A stretch of DNA of 64,000 nt from Lepeophtheirus salmonis (GCF_016086655.4 NC_052137.2:36600007-36664006), one strand, 5' to 3'; counted from the stretch's first letter, positions 1 through 12,230 are shown. The notes: generated from the sequence alone by a model not told the origin. Made by a program: numbers and translations.

Positions 1-2
1 CG

Positions 3-378
3 AAGAAGCTTATTGTTCCAAATCAAATGTATATGGAACTTTGTGATTGGTTGTTGACAAACTCTTCAGTTTATGTATCAGAAACAAAATATGTTCTCTA
101 CCAAGCTTTTGAAGCGGTAAATAGTTGATTAATTTCTTTATATAATTTCTTATATCACTTGATTTACTTTTTTTTATCAGATGAAAGAGATTGGTCAAAA
201 TGAGAAAACAAATGATGATGAACTATCGAGTCTTGCCTTTGAAAAAGGGAATGAACATATAAGATATGACGTCATCTATAAAGTACAGGAAAAGATACGG
301 AGTCATTATGGTGATAATCAATTAAAGAATGAAGAGTTTCAATTACAAATGTTTGCAGATTTTTTTCATCTCCCCTAA
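3..378 (+). CDS. 3' end of an unrecognised gene: last two coding exons
   Basis: Two exons join in phase. The first (3-116) reads through 38 codons from the window edge and stops at a GTAAAT donor (117). A 64-bp intron ends in a pyrimidine-rich TTTTTTTTATCAG acceptor at 180. The second exon (181-378) continues for 65 codons to a TAA at 376-378. The combined C-terminal fragment is about 103 residues, hydrophilic and charged. It contains KKLIVPNQMYMELCDW near its start and EHIRYDVIYKVQEKIRSHYGD followed by a hydrophobic-aromatic tail ending ADFFHLP. No signal or membrane segment is visible. I do not recognise the family. The open frames, clean intron and coding-like composition make a real gene likely. 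The 5' part lies outside the window. A possible AATAAA lies at about 680-685. Confidence 0.6.
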
Positions 379-1080
379 TGTCTATAAAATAATAATTTTG
401 ATAAATAGATTTATACTTTGTCAATTAATCCTTGTATTAATTTTGCACCCTTCAGCTTTAAAAAAGCTCTTCATGATTGGAATATTCGTAAGGGAGAGTA
501 TGGTGGGTACTAGGGTTAACCATTTCTCGCGAAATGGATTTGGATCAAGATCCCGTGAAACAAGTTTTTTGAAACAAATTACAGGATCCTGGGAAATATA
601 TTGATCTAGAAACCCTAGTGTGTACCTAACTCACATAATTATTTGTTTTATGGAAGGTGGTGTATACTAATATTGTCTAAATAAAACGGTTATTCTGAGA
701 CTATCTAATTGAATAAAAGAGGATTTAAATTAGCTTACTCATTAATTTAGTGAAAAAAAAGTTTTTACTTATTTATCTCATGATAAGGTTCCCTAGCAAG
801 AAGCCAAGAGGATACTACTAAAGGACAAAGATTGGACACTCAAGGCAAGGAAGGTAGGGTTTAGTAGTTCTCAACTCAGATTGGATTAAAATTAGAAGCT
901 GCTACATGTTCCTCCAGCTAGACATGTAGCCAGTAGGGGTGGGGGGAGTGAAGGAGTTAGTCTCGCCCTAGTGAAAAAAGAAGAATAAGGGTTCCTACGT
1001 TAGGAATATATTCTTCCCTGTGTTTTCAGATTGAATTGTTTATTTTTCCTTGGACCACTCTTTCCCTGGAGTCGATACTA
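379..1080. other. Intergenic, no gene seen
   Basis: A+T-rich sequence downstream of the first gene. The frames that are open here show no coding character. A short G+C-richer patch at 930-980 (GGGGTGGGGGGAGTG) has no recognised identity. Confidence 0.5.
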
Positions 1081-1265
1081 CATGTTATACTGTATTTTGT
1101 TCTCAGCTGTGAATGTTTCTGCTTATTTTCCCCAGAAAAGTGTTCTGAACGTTGATTGGTTGAATTAAAATTAGCTCTTGTTAGGCTCTGAATAACTTTC
1201 AAAAATTATTGAATGATTATTTAATGTAACCCCTGAAATTACTTATATAAGCTGCAACAATGATT
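1060..1265 (+). repeat. Dispersed repeat D, copy 1
   Basis: This shares a core (about 1141-1230: CTGAACGTTGATTGGTTGAATT, then TAGCTCTTGTTAGG and a CAAAAATTATTGAATGAT tail) with copies at 25850-26060 and 33205-33440. The copies are collinear over roughly 200 bp with many substitutions, so this is an old interspersed repeat. No coding capacity or clear terminal repeats are visible. The class is unknown. Confidence 0.6.
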
Positions 1266-1284
1266 TTTTTTGTCATCATGACCC

Positions 1285-1600
1285 CCCTTGCTGGGTCTGG
1301 CCTCCAAGCCCCCCTTAATATAGCCTCTGGACGGTTTATTTGAACCAACAGATTTTCAAAAGCTTCTATTGAGGCGAATTAGTCACCAGAAAAATCGTTT
1401 GCCATAGATTGGAACATGTAGTAATCAGTTGGTGCCAGGTCCGGACTATTAGGTGGATGCATAAACTCAACTAAGCTCCCAGAGCTTCGGCAAGTCACAA
1501 TCGATGTGTGGCCTGGCGTATTCCTGATGGAAAACAATTCCTCTCCTTCTAGAGTGTGGTGCATCTTTGACATCAAAACTACAACAGCGGCATATACAAA
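1285..1600 (-). pseudogene. mariner-like transposase relic (C-terminal half)
   Basis: Read on the minus strand, this region encodes a decayed piece of a mariner transposase. Visible landmarks are NTPGHTS (the degraded QDNAxPH-type strand) and MHPPNSPDLAPTDYYMFQSM, the hallmark motif of mariner transposases with its third catalytic aspartate. A stop follows, then FASIEAFENLLVQI in a shifted frame, matching the segment that normally follows. The N-terminal half and both inverted repeats are missing or unrecognisable. It is a dead copy. Confidence 0.75.
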
Positions 1601-2990
1601 ATCAAAATTGTGTTTAATTGGCTGTTACCCATAAACATTATTCTCATTTTCATCCACATGGCTTACTTTTCCCCCTTTTCTAGTATTTTCTCTTTGCTGG
1701 TGTCCATCTTTGACGCACGCTTAAATTCAGAATACATCGGCACAAACAAAAAAATTCACCCATTTTCATCACACCTTTACCGTGCTACTTCCTCTTGATC
1801 TCAAATTTAAGAGATCGTTTCTGGAACCAAGGGAATAGTTAACGTCCGGCATCGCAAGAAAATGATGCCACGGAGTCATTTGAATTTTTCGAAAGAAATT
1901 TGACTTGCTTTTAGTGTTTAAAATTTGAGATTTTTTCAGGTTTTTACTGGATAGATGGCGCCCAAGTGGGTATTCTTGTAAGTTAAACAGTCCCTATAGG
2001 CCATTGAATGGGAGCTCTTAAAGTAAAAAGTTTATAAAACTAGTTCTAATAAGACTTTTATCAAAATTAAAATGATTTTTTTTTTGTCATCAAAATATAT
2101 AATAATTGTGATATTTGCCTTTATATAAAACCCCTACCCTCAGGACCAGTGATGGTAGTTTGCCTGCACTTCTATTAGGCCTTATGGGATAAGTAAATCA
2201 AAAAAATGAGGAATTTTATTATTATGAACACAATTTAATAAAAAAAGGTCATTTGAAAAATAACCTAAAAAGTAATTAGTAAAATAATAAAATTAAAAAA
2301 GGCTGCTAAAAATTATTTTCTTAAAGAAAAAAATATCTAAAAAATGAAAAAAAACCTTGCATATTTATCTTTGTTGATGGTTATTGGCGCCGAAGCCATA
2401 GGGTCCATCCCACTTTTTTAGATTAAGTGTAATATTTTTATAATAAAAATTGTAAGGTTGCATGATAATGACGTCACTGTGATATAATTTCCCACCCCTT
2501 CCCACCTGTTAAAATCTGGGTCCCGTGTAGTTCGTTTTGCAAATGGCCTTGCAATATCTAAGCCAGAATTATTTTAGGTGGTGAGGGCCATTGGACCTTT
2601 TTGAGAACTTTGACATAATGTTTTTTATAAATACCAAATTTGACGAAGAGTTTAAAAAAGCAAAAAAAAAAACAATAAACTTTTTGTAAGAGACTAAATT
2701 TGAACGAATAAATAGACTTTTTTGAAATAATGTCAGAATTACATTTTTTTTAAGGTCTACAATTTGAACGAACATCATTTTCTTTTTTAAAGACACGTTT
2801 ATTTATTTTTTCTCTAAAATTATTACATTTATAATTTTTTAGACAAGATAAATATTTTTATTACGATATCTATAAAAATTCTGGAAAATGGTAACGGAAC
2901 CATTGAGATAATTTCTGCCCATTTTCTCTAAATGGTGTTGGAATAAGGTCATTTGATACGTACTTAGAACTCATAAATACATTTTGATGT
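1600..2990. other. Intergenic, no gene seen
   Basis: A+T-rich sequence with homopolymer runs. Apart from the mariner relic at its left edge, no exon, RNA gene or recognisable repeat was found. Confidence 0.45.
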
Positions 2991-2994
2991 CCAG

Positions 2995-3770
2995 TAAAAT
3001 GGTTATGGTAAAAAAGTTGCGTACAAAATCGTTAGGTTAATATCGTTGCGTGCTAAAATTGTGATGTACATTCTCATTATCAGAAAAAATTGTTGTGGGT
3101 AATATAATCGTGAAGCAACATCATTGTTGCAATTAATTTCGTTGTAGTTTATATTATATTCAGGTATTCAAACTATTGAATGATTAAAAACCACAGATAC
3201 ACCCCTGCCCTCAGGTTGTACAATTGAAGTGTTGGGCTTAAAGGTAGTTTAAGGCCAACACTTCCTCGCTTAGCATCAATTACCCTTCAAATATCCTATA
3301 ACACACCCAGGCCACGGGTAGTGACTGTGAACTGCTAGGCCCCAAGGCAGGTTAAATTTCTCCACCACCGCTTCCCTGATCATCAAGGAACCCTTCTAAT
3401 ATCCCAAAATACACCTCGGTCTACGGGTTATGCTGGTGAACTGCTGGGAATGTATTATGGGATATTACAAGAGGTTCATGATGCTCTGAGAAGCGGCGGC
3501 TGAAGAATTTAAGATGCCTCGGGACCCAGCACTACAATTACACTACCCGTCGGTAGAGCTGTATTTTAGGATATTAGGAGGGCTTCTTGATCCTCATAGA
3601 AGCCTTTGTGGATAAATTTAACATGCCTTGGGGTCCAAGAGTTAACCTGCACATTGCACAATACTGTTGCTTCTCAATGATATTACCCACAACAATGTTA
3701 CCACGATTTTACTAGGCAACGATATTACCCCAACGATGATGTCCTCAACCTTTTTACCACAATAATGTTC
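2995..3770. mobile_element. Non-autonomous element with reiterated-motif terminal inverted repeats (GGTAATATCGTTG type)
   Basis: The left arm (about 3000-3130) contains repeated variants of 'GTTAATATCGTTGCGT...AAAATTGTGATG...GGTAATATAATCGTGAAGCAACA'. The right arm (about 3650-3768) is its reverse complement, with ATATTACCCACAACAATG, ATTACCCCAACGATG and TACCACAATAATG. The arms align over about 110 bp. The interior is G+C-richer and non-coding, and is itself built from mirrored segments ('ACTGCTAGGCCCC', 'AACTGCTGGGAATG', 'CCTCGGGACCC'). There is no transposase. The right end abuts an hAT-like MITE whose target site lies at the border. Confidence 0.65.
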
Positions 3771-3778
3771 GAGTGAAC

Positions 3779-3993
3779 CGGGGTTAATAGAAATACAAGG
3801 TTATGCTATAACGCGTGTACGACTGATGTTTGACTTCCATCACGCTTTTAATATTGACGTCATAGTAGATGAATGGTTGTGTGTTTTGTCAAAATCTGCC
3901 TGTCTTGCCCAGCAGTCGATACGATAGATCAAATTGAAAATTCTAGCAAGCCCGATTGCATGAATGTATAACCTTGTATTTCTATTAACCTTG
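3779..3993. mobile_element. hAT-like MITE, copy 1 (215 bp)
   Basis: Terminal inverted repeats read CGGGGTTAATAG at the left and CTATTAACCTTG at the right. They continue inward as AAATACAAGGTTAT and ATAACCTTGTATTT. An exact 8-bp duplication, GAGTGAAC, flanks it (3771-3778 and 3994-4001). An 8-bp duplication is typical of hAT elements. The interior is non-coding and includes TTTTGTCAAAATCTGCCT and a TGACGTCA site. A second, longer copy lies at 11171-11480. Confidence 0.85.
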
Positions 3994-4009
3994 GAGTGAA
4001 CCATATATT

Positions 4010-5640
4010 TTGTTTACAATAAATTAAAAGAAAATAAAGCTTTAAAATACAAATACATACCAACATCACTCAACCTCTCGTATCATTTGAAAATGCCTTA
4101 CTAATGGATCTATTTTCATTAGAATGAGTCTAACTTGGAAGTATATAGCTACATAGACATTTTATGGCTCTAATCTTACTCGAAAATAATGGCCTTTAAT
4201 CACTAAATTTGAATAGGCCCCTGTATTTTGTATGTATTATTTTTCTTGATTATTTCTACGTGTAGTACATAAAAAAAAGAAGGTTATTTGAGTTTTTTTA
4301 AAGAATACATTTAATTAATTACGTAATTTCTATTTTCATTACAAAAATTTAAAAAAAGAGGGCAAAAAATAAAAACTTTTTTAATTACCCTCCTCAGTAT
4401 ATAATATATATGTATGTACATACATTATCCCAACCTTTACAATAATAATAAAAAAAATCTCATTCAATGTAGCCCATTATGGCTCCTTTCATTTAAAGAT
4501 ACAATGAAGCAAAACTCTCATTCTATTGTTTTTTAAAATCACCAACAATATTAACCTAGGTATAGAGTGTAATAAATAATATAATTACATCAAAGGTAAT
4601 TATAACTCTCTCATCAATATTTTTTTATTCGAAAAAAGAAAGAAAAAAGAGCCCTTTCTATCAAGTACTCATCCACAATAAAAAAAAAGGATGATGAAGA
4701 CCCAGTAGATAGTTTGAGTCCATCAAAACGGTGTTACCTCGCTTCCACAAAAATAACCTCTGTATTTTCCTGTCATCTGTCGATTCCCTCGTCTCACGTG
4801 ATACATCATAGCTATTCCTTAATTTATTCTTTTATATAAATACAGGAAGTAATATGAAAAGTTGATATTTCTCCCCGAAAGATAAGATGGGAGTGAGACA
4901 TATGGTACTACTGAATTAAGACCCTTCTTGATATCTGTTGATAGCTGTCTGTTATATGATTTTGGGAGGAGAAAATGAATTATTGCCATAAAGAGTAGAA
5001 CCTTCAACATTTAAAATTGTATTAGTGCAGGTAAAATATTATAATTATATTTAAATTCATATAATTGATTTGACTATAATACACTTTTAAACAATTTATA
5101 GCAAAGATAGGCGAAAATTCTTCTTTTAGAGAGGTATGTTAACACCAACAGGACTTATAAATTAATAAAAAAAAAGAACAAAAGATTACAGACAACAACC
5201 GTTTTTCCTTTTCTAACTTTTAAACGTAGTTTTTTTTCAATACAAATACCGATGTCAATTAATGAGACGACACTTATGCTTCATTTCTAAAAAAAAGTCA
5301 GGAATGAATTCAATTAATCCCTCCTGGTATATGCATATATATGTATAGTGGCCATTTTTTTGTTTCTTTGAATAAATTTTCAATGCTTTTAATAAAATAT
5401 TATTAAGCAATATTATAATATAGTACCAAATAAAATACTATGTAAAATGTTAATATTATGAAATATGTAATTCATTTTAAAAGTTGTAGATAAATGATAT
5501 TAGTCTCACTTTTTGGCTAATTACCAACTTATTCTGTTTTTTTGAGAAAAAGTTTTGTGAATCTGCTTGCACCTAATATAATGAGATGGCATAACAAATA
5601 AGCGGATTTCCTCCAAAATAGTATTCAAATTGTTTAAAAA
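4010..5640. other. Intergenic, no gene seen
   Basis: A+T-rich, with a short TATATGTATGTACATACAT tract near 4405-4425. About 4728-4790 shares the GGTGTTACCTC start seen in repeat D. No exons were recognised. Confidence 0.45.
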
Positions 5641-5649
5641 AAAACATAT

Positions 5650-6010
5650 CATAAATTTCAGTCCAGGCTGGGATCTCAGATTGTAGACCGAAATCTAATT
5701 GTTTTCAAATGGTGAACCAATTTTTTCTGTCTAAATATAAAGGCCAATTTTTTAAAGTCTCAATCTCAATCCTTTCTCCCTTATCCGGGTTTATGACATG
5801 TACAAATATGATTAATACAATACACTTAATTGCATATGACGGTATTGTTCCAATGTTTACCATTTTGAATTACACATGAGATTCATCAATACTATTAGAC
5901 AGAATTTTAAATGAGACATATATTTTTGTAAGACAGATCCAAACCGATTTTTTTTATTTAGACCGGCTCAGGAGGAACTTCTATAAAGGACCGAATTAGT
6001 TTGGTCTAGG
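5650..6010. repeat. CGGTCTAGACCG-type dispersed element, copy 1 (degraded)
   Basis: Both ends carry variants of 'AGACCGAAATC' and 'GGACCGAATTAGTTTGGTCTAGG', with 'CAAACCGATTTTTTTTATTTAGACCGG' near the right end. The same words frame 10610-11150 and 28960-29420. The interior is unrelated A+T-rich sequence with no reading frame of note. It is the most degraded of the three. Confidence 0.5.
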
Positions 6011-6990
6011 ATTTTCATACCAAATCCCAACACACGAGTATATATGTACATCTAATGCAAATCATAATAATGCTAATAATTAATGTGATAAGAAATACTT
6101 TTTGGAAGAAGAATGGAGGCCTGTCCATCTTGGTGTTAGAATAAATATGTACATGTGTCATGTAATGAGAGACCATTATTTTAACAACTTCTCTCTCAAA
6201 AGCACATATTGAAACAATGACAAACCATCCATTTGACTGTGTATAAACACACAAAAGTAAAGAAAGTAGCTATAAAACAAATACAACAAAACTTTATCCC
6301 ATTATTATTTTAGCTATACAATAATGTCTGTCCCATTATGTTCTATTTAGTCATATCGGATCTCTTTGGTAATCCTTACTCCTTACGTGTTTAAAAAAAA
6401 AAAAATCCATGTGTTCAAAATTGATGTACTTATTCCTCAAAAAATCGTCTATGCCTTGTATTTTGTTTTTCTATTGACAACTCTTAATCTAAACTATTGT
6501 TGACACCAAATTATTCATTTGAAATACATATTTTAAATCCTCAATTGATGATGTAATATTGGAATGAACAGAGAAAAGGGAGATTTTATTTTTGGAATAT
6601 CTATAGCTTATGCCGTCGTCTAACCATATGCTTTCAGATAAAAACACATGTACTCCATGTTCAACATTTAAAGCAACGCATATTTAAAGTAAAATCCATA
6701 TTAAGAAATAAAATCTGTCTGGTTTTTTGATATTCTTAGTAGTAGACTCACTTTCAACAACGAGCGTGTGTAGCTCTACTGCTGAACGTGTTATATCAAA
6801 AAAGAAAAGAAAAAAGGGGGGGGGGTACATAATTTATAAAGCATGAAAATTCATACAAAACACAAGTATTGAGAGAAAATTATGCATTTAATGGAAAAAA
6901 AAAACAACGAACAAATAATTTTTTCAATTGTTCTTTTTTGGAATTTTTCTCAAAAAATCATCCCTTCACAGCAATACAAGCTTGAATACA
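6011..6990. other. Intergenic, no gene seen
   Basis: A+T-rich sequence with A runs and a G9 tract near 6815. No gene or recognisable repeat. Confidence 0.45.
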
Positions 6991-6999
6991 GGACCTAAA

Positions 7000-7465
7000 T
7001 TTGTAACATATGCATTTCACTGTAGACTTTGGAATGCTGTTCCACTTTCTGGCCACAGAGGGAGTCAGGGCATCAAAATTGGAGTGGTAGGCTGCACACA
7101 AGCCTTAGTCTGTACGGCGCTCCATATAAAATGATCTAAGGGATTCAGGTTTGGTGAATTAGGTGGCCAAAGCTCTTTGGTCTAAAATCTCTTGGATTCT
7201 CAATTGTACATGATGTACTTGTGCTTGGCCTTACTTGTATGACATGGAACCCACTCTTGAGTCCAGCACTAGTTACCAAACCAAGGCTTCTGTTAAGGAC
7301 AGGACATACCTTGTGGGCGACCAAGTTCTTATATTGCGTGGTCTCAACAGTCCCCTTTGTCCAGTGGATACATTTCCGTCAAAATTTAATGATAATTTCG
7401 TAGTAAAGTATCCATCTGTAGTATCATTAACGATCTCTATATAAAAAGAATCAATGAATTCCATA
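7000..7465 (-). pseudogene. Tc1/IS630-type transposase relic (C-terminal part)
   Basis: On the minus strand, frames interrupted by stops spell the tail of an IS630-Tc1-mariner transposase. The landmark is HSNFDALTPSVARKWNSIP, followed by VKCICYKFRSCIQACI. This corresponds to the family's 'HxNxDALKxSVxxxW...VxxxCxxFRxR' C-terminus. Upstream, degraded text in several frames corresponds to the 'PDLNPLDxxIW' block. A relic at 12240-12540 has a closely similar tail (HPNFDALKGSVKKQ). No inverted repeats were found. It is non-functional. Confidence 0.65.
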
Positions 7466-7469
7466 TTTT

Positions 7470-8780
7470 TCTTCCATGTCTTAGGTGGTATTTGTAAGAA
7501 CTACTCTAATAGGTCAAGAATATTAAACAATATGTATGTTACAAAGTCTGAAAAAAAGTCAAAATATGAATTTGAAAAGGGGTTCTTACGTTATGTAATC
7601 CATTGGCTATTCACTGATACATCCGGAGATTCGGTGTTGAAAATTTAATCCGTCTTCTCCTTGAATTGCACGTACTAAGAACTGGTTTTTAAGACTGCCA
7701 TACTAAATATGATGCACAGAGTTTGTAATTATTATCTCACTCAAATTATGTCTTTCTACACTTAGAACTGTCGTAGTTTGACTCACTTAACCTACACTTT
7801 CCTAGATGTGAATTGCACGAGGTTCAGTGACAGGAAAATAATAAGCATAGGGCAAACATGACGCTCATTTCATAATTTATAAGCGCCTACAAATTTCAAA
7901 TTCTCTATTAATTAAAGGGTCATTTTTGGCACAAAACGTTGAAGCCAATTTAAAAATAAAGAAATAGTCCTATTATTTATTAGTGACAACAATTTTCTTA
8001 AGGTTAAACGGATTCCGTCAATCAATTTATATATTTTTTTTGACTAATGAAAATGATAAATATTCAAGCTTTGTTAAGTGTTTTTAAAAAAAATCTTTGC
8101 CAACTGGAAGGGTTGATTTTTTGCCCCAAACTGCCGCGCAAGTCTGCAGTTCATTACATCCTCTATTTATTTGTGACTACAATTATTTCATCTAATAAAA
8201 ACTGATGCTCTCAATCAATTTATATATTTTTTTATTCATGAATAGAAAAATGTTCAAGCTTCCTTACGTTTAAAAAAAAATCTCTAATAATTAGAAGGGT
8301 CATTATTGGCTCAAAATGTCAAAGCCAATTCGGAGGACATTTTAAGTTATTAAAAGAAGCTGTATATTTCAACTTTTTCTTGAATTTTTGAACCCTTTAG
8401 AACATTCTAAAGGTAATTTTTTGTAATGCCTTTAACAAAGAGTCATCAAATTTATGATTTAAAAGATGCTCATAATTATGGCGTTTAATGTGTCACGAAA
8501 CTTCTCATCGATCAGCTGTTGGAACAACTTAATACGTGTGGAATAAAAGTTTAGAACCTCTATTGTAACATGATGATGATGATGTTCCTCAATAAGAGTC
8601 TAAAAATACATATTCTTCTTTGCATTTACAATGCTATTTGAAAATCTTATAAGTATTACTGCGAGTGTGTGTGCCCATGAATAACGTTAAGGAACGCTGA
8701 GGAGCAGATATTACAATTATAGTATCTGTAGTATACTATATGTAGTATGCTAAAAAAATCTAAAAATTGACGTGGCCATC
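7470..8780. other. Intergenic, no gene seen; local sequence similarity between two segments
   Basis: No exons. Segments near 7910-8110 and 8150-8345 resemble each other (AGAAGGGTCATTxTTGGC, then CTATTTATTxGTGACxACAA, CAATCAATTTATATATTTTTTT, CAAGCTT). This suggests an old tandem duplication of about 200 bp. A (GAT)n-like run lies at 8573-8583. Confidence 0.4.
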
Positions 8781-8782
8781 CT

Positions 8783-9220
8783 GGGGCGTCCGCAGGGGAT
8801 GGACTGGGTGGGGCAACAGCCCCTTCCCCCCAAAATTAATGAATTTTTGCTTTGAACTAGAAAATTTAGTATTTGAAATTTAATTTAATTTTTCAATCTT
8901 TTTTCCAATAAATTAATTTAATTTTTCAATTTTATATTCCAAAAAATTTAATTTCTAATATTTTCTTCAAAAAAATTTAATTTTTTCTGAACAGGTGTGG
9001 ATTTTTGAAATTTAATAAATTTAATTTTGAGTTTTTTTGCCGAAAAATTTAATATTTGAAATTTTTTGGAGAAAAATTTAATTTTTATTTAAACAACTGT
9101 GGATTTTTGAAATTTAATTTTTCAATTTTTTTTCCCAAAAAGTTCAATTTACAGTTAATCTTTTCAAAAAGTTCCAAAAACCAAGCATCCTACAAAATAT
9201 AATCCTGCCAACACCCCTGT
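8783..9220 (+). repeat. A+T-rich array element with GGGGCGTCC end, copy 1
   Basis: It begins GGGGCGTCCGCAGGGGATGG and runs through a C-rich patch (CCCCTTCCCCCC). It then becomes an array of alternating AAATTTAATTTTT and TGTGGATTTTTGAAATTTAAT units with a period of tens of bases. The same architecture recurs on one or other strand at about 25.1, 32.7, 33.6, 42.3, 45.1 and 46.3 kb. It is non-coding. The G+C-rich end is conserved as GGGCGTCCACAGGG (reverse strand) at 33.12 kb. Confidence 0.65.
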
Positions 9221-9559
9221 CATCATAATAATTTGAAGAATGTTCGAATGAAAAGTTGCATAACTGTTATTAGGGGGGTGGGGGAAAATGAGAAAATTAC
9301 ATTTAAGACTTATTTGTTTAGTCTATTTTAAAAGTAATAATAAGAAATTCACAAATATTTTGTTCATTAAAGCCTTTTATTGCTTAAAGCAATAGTTATA
9401 TAATGTAACATTTAAAATTTATGAAAGTGTAGTTTAAGGTCATATAAAAGGTCAGAGGTCACAAAACATGTCAGCTTCTTCTAAATTTTTATATTTGCGT
9501 GTGTACTAGGGTGTCCAATTTTTTTTTAACGAAGTTGGGCTAAAATTAAATTTGATTTT

Positions 9560-9860
9560 AATACCTCCCCCCTCTACTTTCAGGATTTTCATTGAAACAG
9601 CTGCGAGCAGCTATGAAATAAACTCAAATCTCACTCCACTATGATATAGGCAAGATTTACTCCGATGTCGATCTTCAATTCTACTCCGAGTCTAACAAGT
9701 ACTTATACTGATAACTCTTCCAAAATCCTCAATGTTACTTTTCGTTTAACACACAATTGTGATAACTTTATACTTATATGTTATATTTTTTCCCTTCAAG
9801 AATATAAGAATATTGAAAACAGCTTTGAAAAATAAAAATAAACATATTCAGAGTGCAACT
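9560..9860 (+). repeat. Dispersed repeat A, copy 1
   Basis: It contains the family landmarks CAGCTGCGAGCAGCT, 'AGGCAAGATTTACTCCGATGTCGATC', TTCAATTCTACTCCGAGTC and a downstream CTTCAAGAATATAAGAATATTG. It aligns with copies at 17.9, 29.7, 32.3 (reverse), 50.1, 50.3 and 52.0 kb. There is no coding capacity and no obvious terminal repeats, so it could be a SINE or a MITE. Confidence 0.6.
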
Positions 9861-10609
9861 ACATGCCCTGTTCTATTATAATATTGTTTTCACCCATGAT
9901 GGTGAGTTATAATAATAGGTGTTTGTTGAACTTAAAATATAATTGAGGATAGAAAACAGAGTAATTCCTTCCTCTGTTTATTTTCTTCATTTCATGGCTG
10001 TTCGCAGGTAATTCATTGAAATACTATGCTGCTTTTCTGCTAAACACTTTTTAAATTCTAAAATTTTTATTTTTACATACAGAAAATACTCACAATTTAC
10101 AAACCTTATATATGCATAGTTGTAGGAACTAGGAAGACGTACTGGGCGAGCACTTTCCTTCCAGTTAAAAAAAATACTTATAATAGAAGCAATTCCTAGC
10201 TAAAAATTGCTTCTTACGACCCTGTGTTGTTTCTTGAAGATCCCAATGTCTTAATTTTTACTATCCACATATATACTTTTTTTTCTTAAAAGAGGAAAGC
10301 AAGGTAGTCTTTGAAATGTCTTACGTATTTATTACACGTGTATCAGCAATTGAGGATCTTGCTACGAAAAAGTACTCATTTAAAGTTTTTAATGTACAGA
10401 GTCGATTAGACAAATCTATACTATTTTAAACACGTATTAAAAACAACATGTAGAAAAAATGTACAACCATTATAATTAACCTATTCCGACCTAAAATTGT
10501 ACATTTAGCCGCTTTGATAATTTTGAGCGAAAATTACACTCAATACGAAGTCGAAAAGACTTAATGACATTCACCACTTCCATAGGAGAAATAGCAGCTT
10601 AGTGTTACT

Positions 10610-11150
10610 ATTAGTTTCGGTCTGGAAATCGGAGACAGATCTGAGACTTTTATATATTTTTTGTTGGACTGAATTAGTTCGGTCCCACGAAAAGCTCGGT
10701 CTGGACTGGTTTCACATAAAAATTCAGTCTAGATCGCTTCAAAGCAAAAATTCGGTCTAGTTCGGTCTCAAGAAATCGGTCTAGACCGATTTTACTGATA
10801 AATTGTGTATTAACATGACATCATATGTTTTTTTTTAAGTAGTATGAGATTATACGAAGTCTAAACAGAGATAGCTCGGATTAATTTTGACCCTGCCGTC
10901 TCTAATATGTATACAGTGTTTGTTCTAGAACTTATCGTGTACTTTTGAGATTTTTTTGAAAGAAATGAATGACAGTTGATCTAGATAAAAAAATTGGTCT
11001 CTCATAATATATGAGATTGAAAATAATCGGTCCACAGTCTAAGACAGGGGTCTGGACCGAAAAATCGGTCTAAATCGATCTAGAAAAAAATCACTTAAGA
11101 CCGAACCAAACAAAATTCGGTGACGGATCGAGTCTCATCACTAGTTACTA
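10610..11150. mobile_element. CGGTCTAGACCG-type element with reiterated ends, copy 2
   Basis: The left side (10615-10795) carries at least five variants of 'TCGGTCT(G/A)GACCGG' separated by about 20-30 bases. The right side (11030-11145) carries inverted variants (GACCGAAAAATCGGTCTAAAT, AAGACCGAACCAAAC). The interior is about 230 bp and non-coding. Together they form a foldback structure of about 540 bp. Related copies lie at 5650-6010 and 28960-29420. Confidence 0.6.
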
Positions 11151-11170
11151 TCACTGCTTTTAATACCACC

Positions 11171-11480
11171 CAAGGTTGGTTAATAGAAATACAAGGTTAG
11201 ACCATCATGTAATCGGGTAATTCTCAATCTGATTCATTGTACCGACTGCTGGGCAAGAGAGGCAGATTTTGACAAAACACGCAACCACTCATAGTCAATG
11301 ACGTCACTATGACTAGAATTTTCAATTTAATGTATTGTACCGACTACTGGGAAAGAAAAATAGATTTTGACAAAACAGGCAACCACTCATCTACTATGAC
11401 GTCAATATTAAAAGCGTGGTGGAAGTGAAACATAAGTCTAACACGCATTATAGTATAACCTTGTATTTATATTAACCTTG
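11171..11480. mobile_element. hAT-like MITE, copy 2 (310 bp, internally duplicated)
   Basis: The left end is CAAGGTTGGTTAATAG and the right end ATATTAACCTTG, with the inner AAATACAAGGTTA and ATAACCTTGTATTT repeat shared with the copy at 3779-3993. It is flanked by ATACCACC (11163-11170) and ATACCATC (11481-11488), an 8-bp duplication with one change. Relative to copy 1, an internal stretch of about 100 bp (GTACCGACTGCTGGGCAAGA through CAACCACTCAT and a TGACGTCA site) occurs twice in tandem, which accounts for the greater length. Confidence 0.8.
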
Positions 11481-11488
11481 ATACCATC

Positions 11489-12230
11489 TAAGATCAGGAA
11501 AGACCATAAACTTCAACATGTGAGAATCATCATCTCTCTACCGATTCAGTTCATCTCATCGCTAAATAAAATTATTCTATTTCCATATTATCATCATTTA
11601 TTGAACACTGTTATACTATTTGTGAACCTAGATATATTCTCAAACACCGAATCTCTTGGTTAAAAAAACAACAAATATTGCTACTTTTTCCAGATTAAGT
11701 TTTTCATGAGGTTTAAAATTTTCCAGATTTATTTAATCGACTCTGTAAAATTTCATAGCATATACTTTATGATTAAAGAGATAAAGAATATATTGGCTTA
11801 GAATCTTTGAATCTTAATGAAGTTTTTACAACTGAAATTTAAAACCTAGACGGTGCTTGTGCAATAATTTTTTGAATGTTGGGTCTTAATTAACTTTGTT
11901 GTAGTCGAAGTATCAATGATTAACTACGAGTATTATAAATAATTTGAAAATATCCTATATGGCTTCTATTAAAATGGTACTCATTTGGGAACATGAAAAC
12001 AGAAAAAATACAAATATAATAACCAGTTTCCTTAAGCGCTTTCATTTTAGGACTTTACTAAGATTGTATCGGTCAGTGTAACAGTTTTTGAGACTTAAAT
12101 GAAGGAATTTAAATATGATGTATTAATTTTTATACATTTAATATCTAAAACAGTTTTTTTAGTACAATTTATAATAATGATATTAAGGATAATTAATCTT
12201 GAATATGACCATCGTAGTCAGTAATACCAG
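11489..12230. other. Intergenic, no gene seen
   Basis: A+T-rich with no recognisable feature. Confidence 0.4.
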
